Positions 62,301 through 64,000 of a stretch of 64,000 nucleotides of DNA are shown piece by piece. The translations under genes and the position numbers were made by a program. The DNA is from Lepidurus packardi (Eukaryota; Arthropoda; Branchiopoda; Notostraca; Triopsidae): contig JAKZAN010000001.1 of the NCBI GenBank assembly GCA_023053545.1, positions 5,352,565 through 5,416,564 of the forward strand. Direction: 5' to 3'. The notes under the pieces are model-generated. The model was not told the origin of the DNA and made no database searches. It saw only the letters and a list, made by a program, of their open reading frames with translations. Numbering within the stretch: position 1 is the stretch's first letter; the number at the start of each line of letters is the position of its first letter.

Positions 62301-64000
62301 ACAGTAACAGTAGCCAAGGTGCGAAGATTCCCACACTCAAGTCGCCGACACTCACTAACAATAACACGGCCTTTGCATGCATCAAGTTTCTATATACTCC
62401 CATCTTTTTTATACAAAATAAGAAAAAAAATTTAATGCTAACGAACCAAAACACAGCAAAGCTTCATTACTGGTGAACCTCACACCATAACGAGTTTTTA
62501 TGAATTTCCAATACCGTATACAAAAGCTCTCCCAGTTTGAATTGCCCTGTCTACCCAAAGAAAATATAATGTATTCCAATAGAGCAAGTTTCTTTGCGCA
62601 CTACTGCTCGAGAGGATCACCATAAACTTGTCCAGCACTTCTTTTGTCTGTTGTTCCATAAGATGTACGAACCGTCTCGAGAGACGCCGGACGAGATGTC
62701 CAGCAACATCAAGTAATCTCATCCGGGGCGTCAATTCCGAACACAATACTGTAGCCATAATTCCCTGACCCTCTCGCCATTTTCCCCAGAGGCCTATGGA
62801 CAGGGTTGGATGCCTTTTGTTGCGAGAAACTTCGATAGTGCCATCATTTATTCGCGTCCTCAGTTTCTCTCTCTCTCTTGTCTTCCCTACGCGAGCAGGG
62901 TAGCATGGGCAAACCGGGGTCCACGTGGCGGGGTACCGGCGGGCTTCTTTAGGGGAGGGCAGGCAGTACTAGGAGGGTTGTTTTACGTATTGCGACTGTG
63001 TCCTTAAATAACCGGAGCTCAAAGCCTCGGTTGAGCTTCAACGAAGCTCAGAATTTAAAAGACAACCAAGAGTCGGAACATACAAACACTGTGCTATGGT
63101 TTAAGCACTCGGCCGGAATAATTGCCTCCGTGTTTGCTGGATGGTTGCAATAAGGGATAAATGTAACATAACGAGTTTGCCATTGATTCTCTTGTTTTTT
63201 CGTTCGGTATATAATTTGTGAGTCTTGTTAACAAGCATCAGCTCGGATTTATACGTAACTATTGTGAAGCTATTTAAGAAAAAGAGAACGTGGTATTTTA
63301 ATAGGGGTTTCAAGTACTATTTTTTCGCTGGTTAGACATAGAGAAAGAATAACAGGAAGAATGATATTTGAGCCAGGATCGCAGGAAATACGTACAGCAT
63401 TGGCACCTTACTGAACTGGAAGCAGAAATAACTGGCGCAAACAGGATGTAGTTGTAATCTACGTTGCATACTTTAGAACACGTTAAACACGTATACGAGA
63501 ACAAAAAACAAAACTAATGTAAGTTCGCGATGTATTTAAAGAAAAAATAGGTTTCAAGGGAGAAACTTAAAGTATTTTGGCGTGTACCAGTCCCAGTGGC
63601 AATAATATTTAGCCAAGGAAATGCGAGTTTTTTAGCAAAGCTCGTCTTTTCATTATTTAATAACATGATATTCTTTTAATAACTTACTTGTTCAGTTTAT
63701 CCTTCAAATTTTCCTTTTGCAGTTCAGCGTACGTTAGTGTTATGCTTGCAAAGATTTACACTAATAACCATAACAACAGCTATCCTTAGATATACGTGTA
63801 GTTAATTAAAAAAACCAGACGATAAGTTTACAACTTAGAGTAACCTCATAGTTAATATATAGCGTATATGAATAGCCATTAGTATAGCTTATGGGGTGAA
63901 TAGTTACACGTTCGCTCAGGTGTAAGAAAAAAGGGATACTAATAAAGGGAGGAAGCAATTGGAGTCTGCAGCCGAGTCCCCAAATGGGACACTTATTCCC
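59308..64000. other. Gene-free terminal region
   Basis: No exon of a recognisable family was seen in 4.7 kb. Parts are strongly AT-rich (about 60480-60760). Open frames such as 61891-62214 (+) and 62498-62758 (-) are short and match nothing known. A CTCF-like motif lies at 60201-60216. Confidence 0.45.

Overview
The window looks like a nuclear segment of an arthropod genome, most likely a crustacean; the small-intron, densely packed genes would suit a branchiopod such as Daphnia, but this is inference. The protein genes are split by GT-AG introns, many only 50-100 bp. Arthropod-type genes are present (dysfusion and a dpp-class BMP, plus a chimeric galectin and Gly-rich WAP-like secreted proteins). 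Two promoters have a TATA box about 28 bp upstream of a TCAGT initiator. No rRNA, tRNA, CRISPR array or bacterial-type operon was seen.

Layout. 0.3-1.8 kb (+): WDR74, ribosome assembly. 2.1-4.2 kb (-): ERO1, oxidative folding in the ER. 4.9-5.1 kb: a small hAT-type MITE. 9.6-24.7 kb (+): dysfusion/NPAS4-class bHLH-PAS transcription factor, with 15 kb of mostly intron and a first coding exon that I could not place. 25.6-26.6 kb (-): TRMT61A, tRNA m1A58 methyltransferase. 26.8-29.6 kb (+): a galectin with a long Gly/Pro/Tyr-rich tail. 30.1-31.0 and 32.5-33.2 kb (-): tandem paralogues of a secreted Gly-rich protein with a modified WAP cysteine core. 34.5-34.9 kb (+): a stand-alone XTBD (XRN2-binding) protein. 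35.0-36.4 kb (+): an NKRF-like dsRBD/G-patch/R3H protein. 39.7-41.1 kb (-): a dpp/BMP2/4 ligand, including a short signal-peptide exon. 47.2-56.0 kb (-): PIKfyve/Fab1 lipid kinase. 56.5-59.3 kb (-): coactosin-like actin-binding protein. The last 4.7 kb has no recognisable gene.

Most genes are unrelated housekeeping or developmental neighbours. Three local groupings stand out. The XTBD gene and the NKRF-like gene lie 158 bp apart on the same strand; in vertebrate NKRF both functions sit in one protein of the XRN2 pathway. The two WAP-like genes are a tandem duplication that includes their promoters. TRMT61A and the galectin are divergent across about 260 bp and may share a promoter.

The candidates for something less described are four. 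The WAP-like pair lacks exactly the two cysteines expected to form one of the four WAP disulfides, and carries a tetra-arginine site in a greatly enlarged loop. The galectin has lost the Asn and Arg of its sugar-binding HxNxR motif. A perfect 21-bp-arm inverted repeat lies inside the dpp coding sequence. A dispersed repeat family has one copy just upstream of WDR74 and another inside PIKfyve. Exon boundaries were read by eye from splice consensus and reading frame, and may be off by a base or two where marked approximate.
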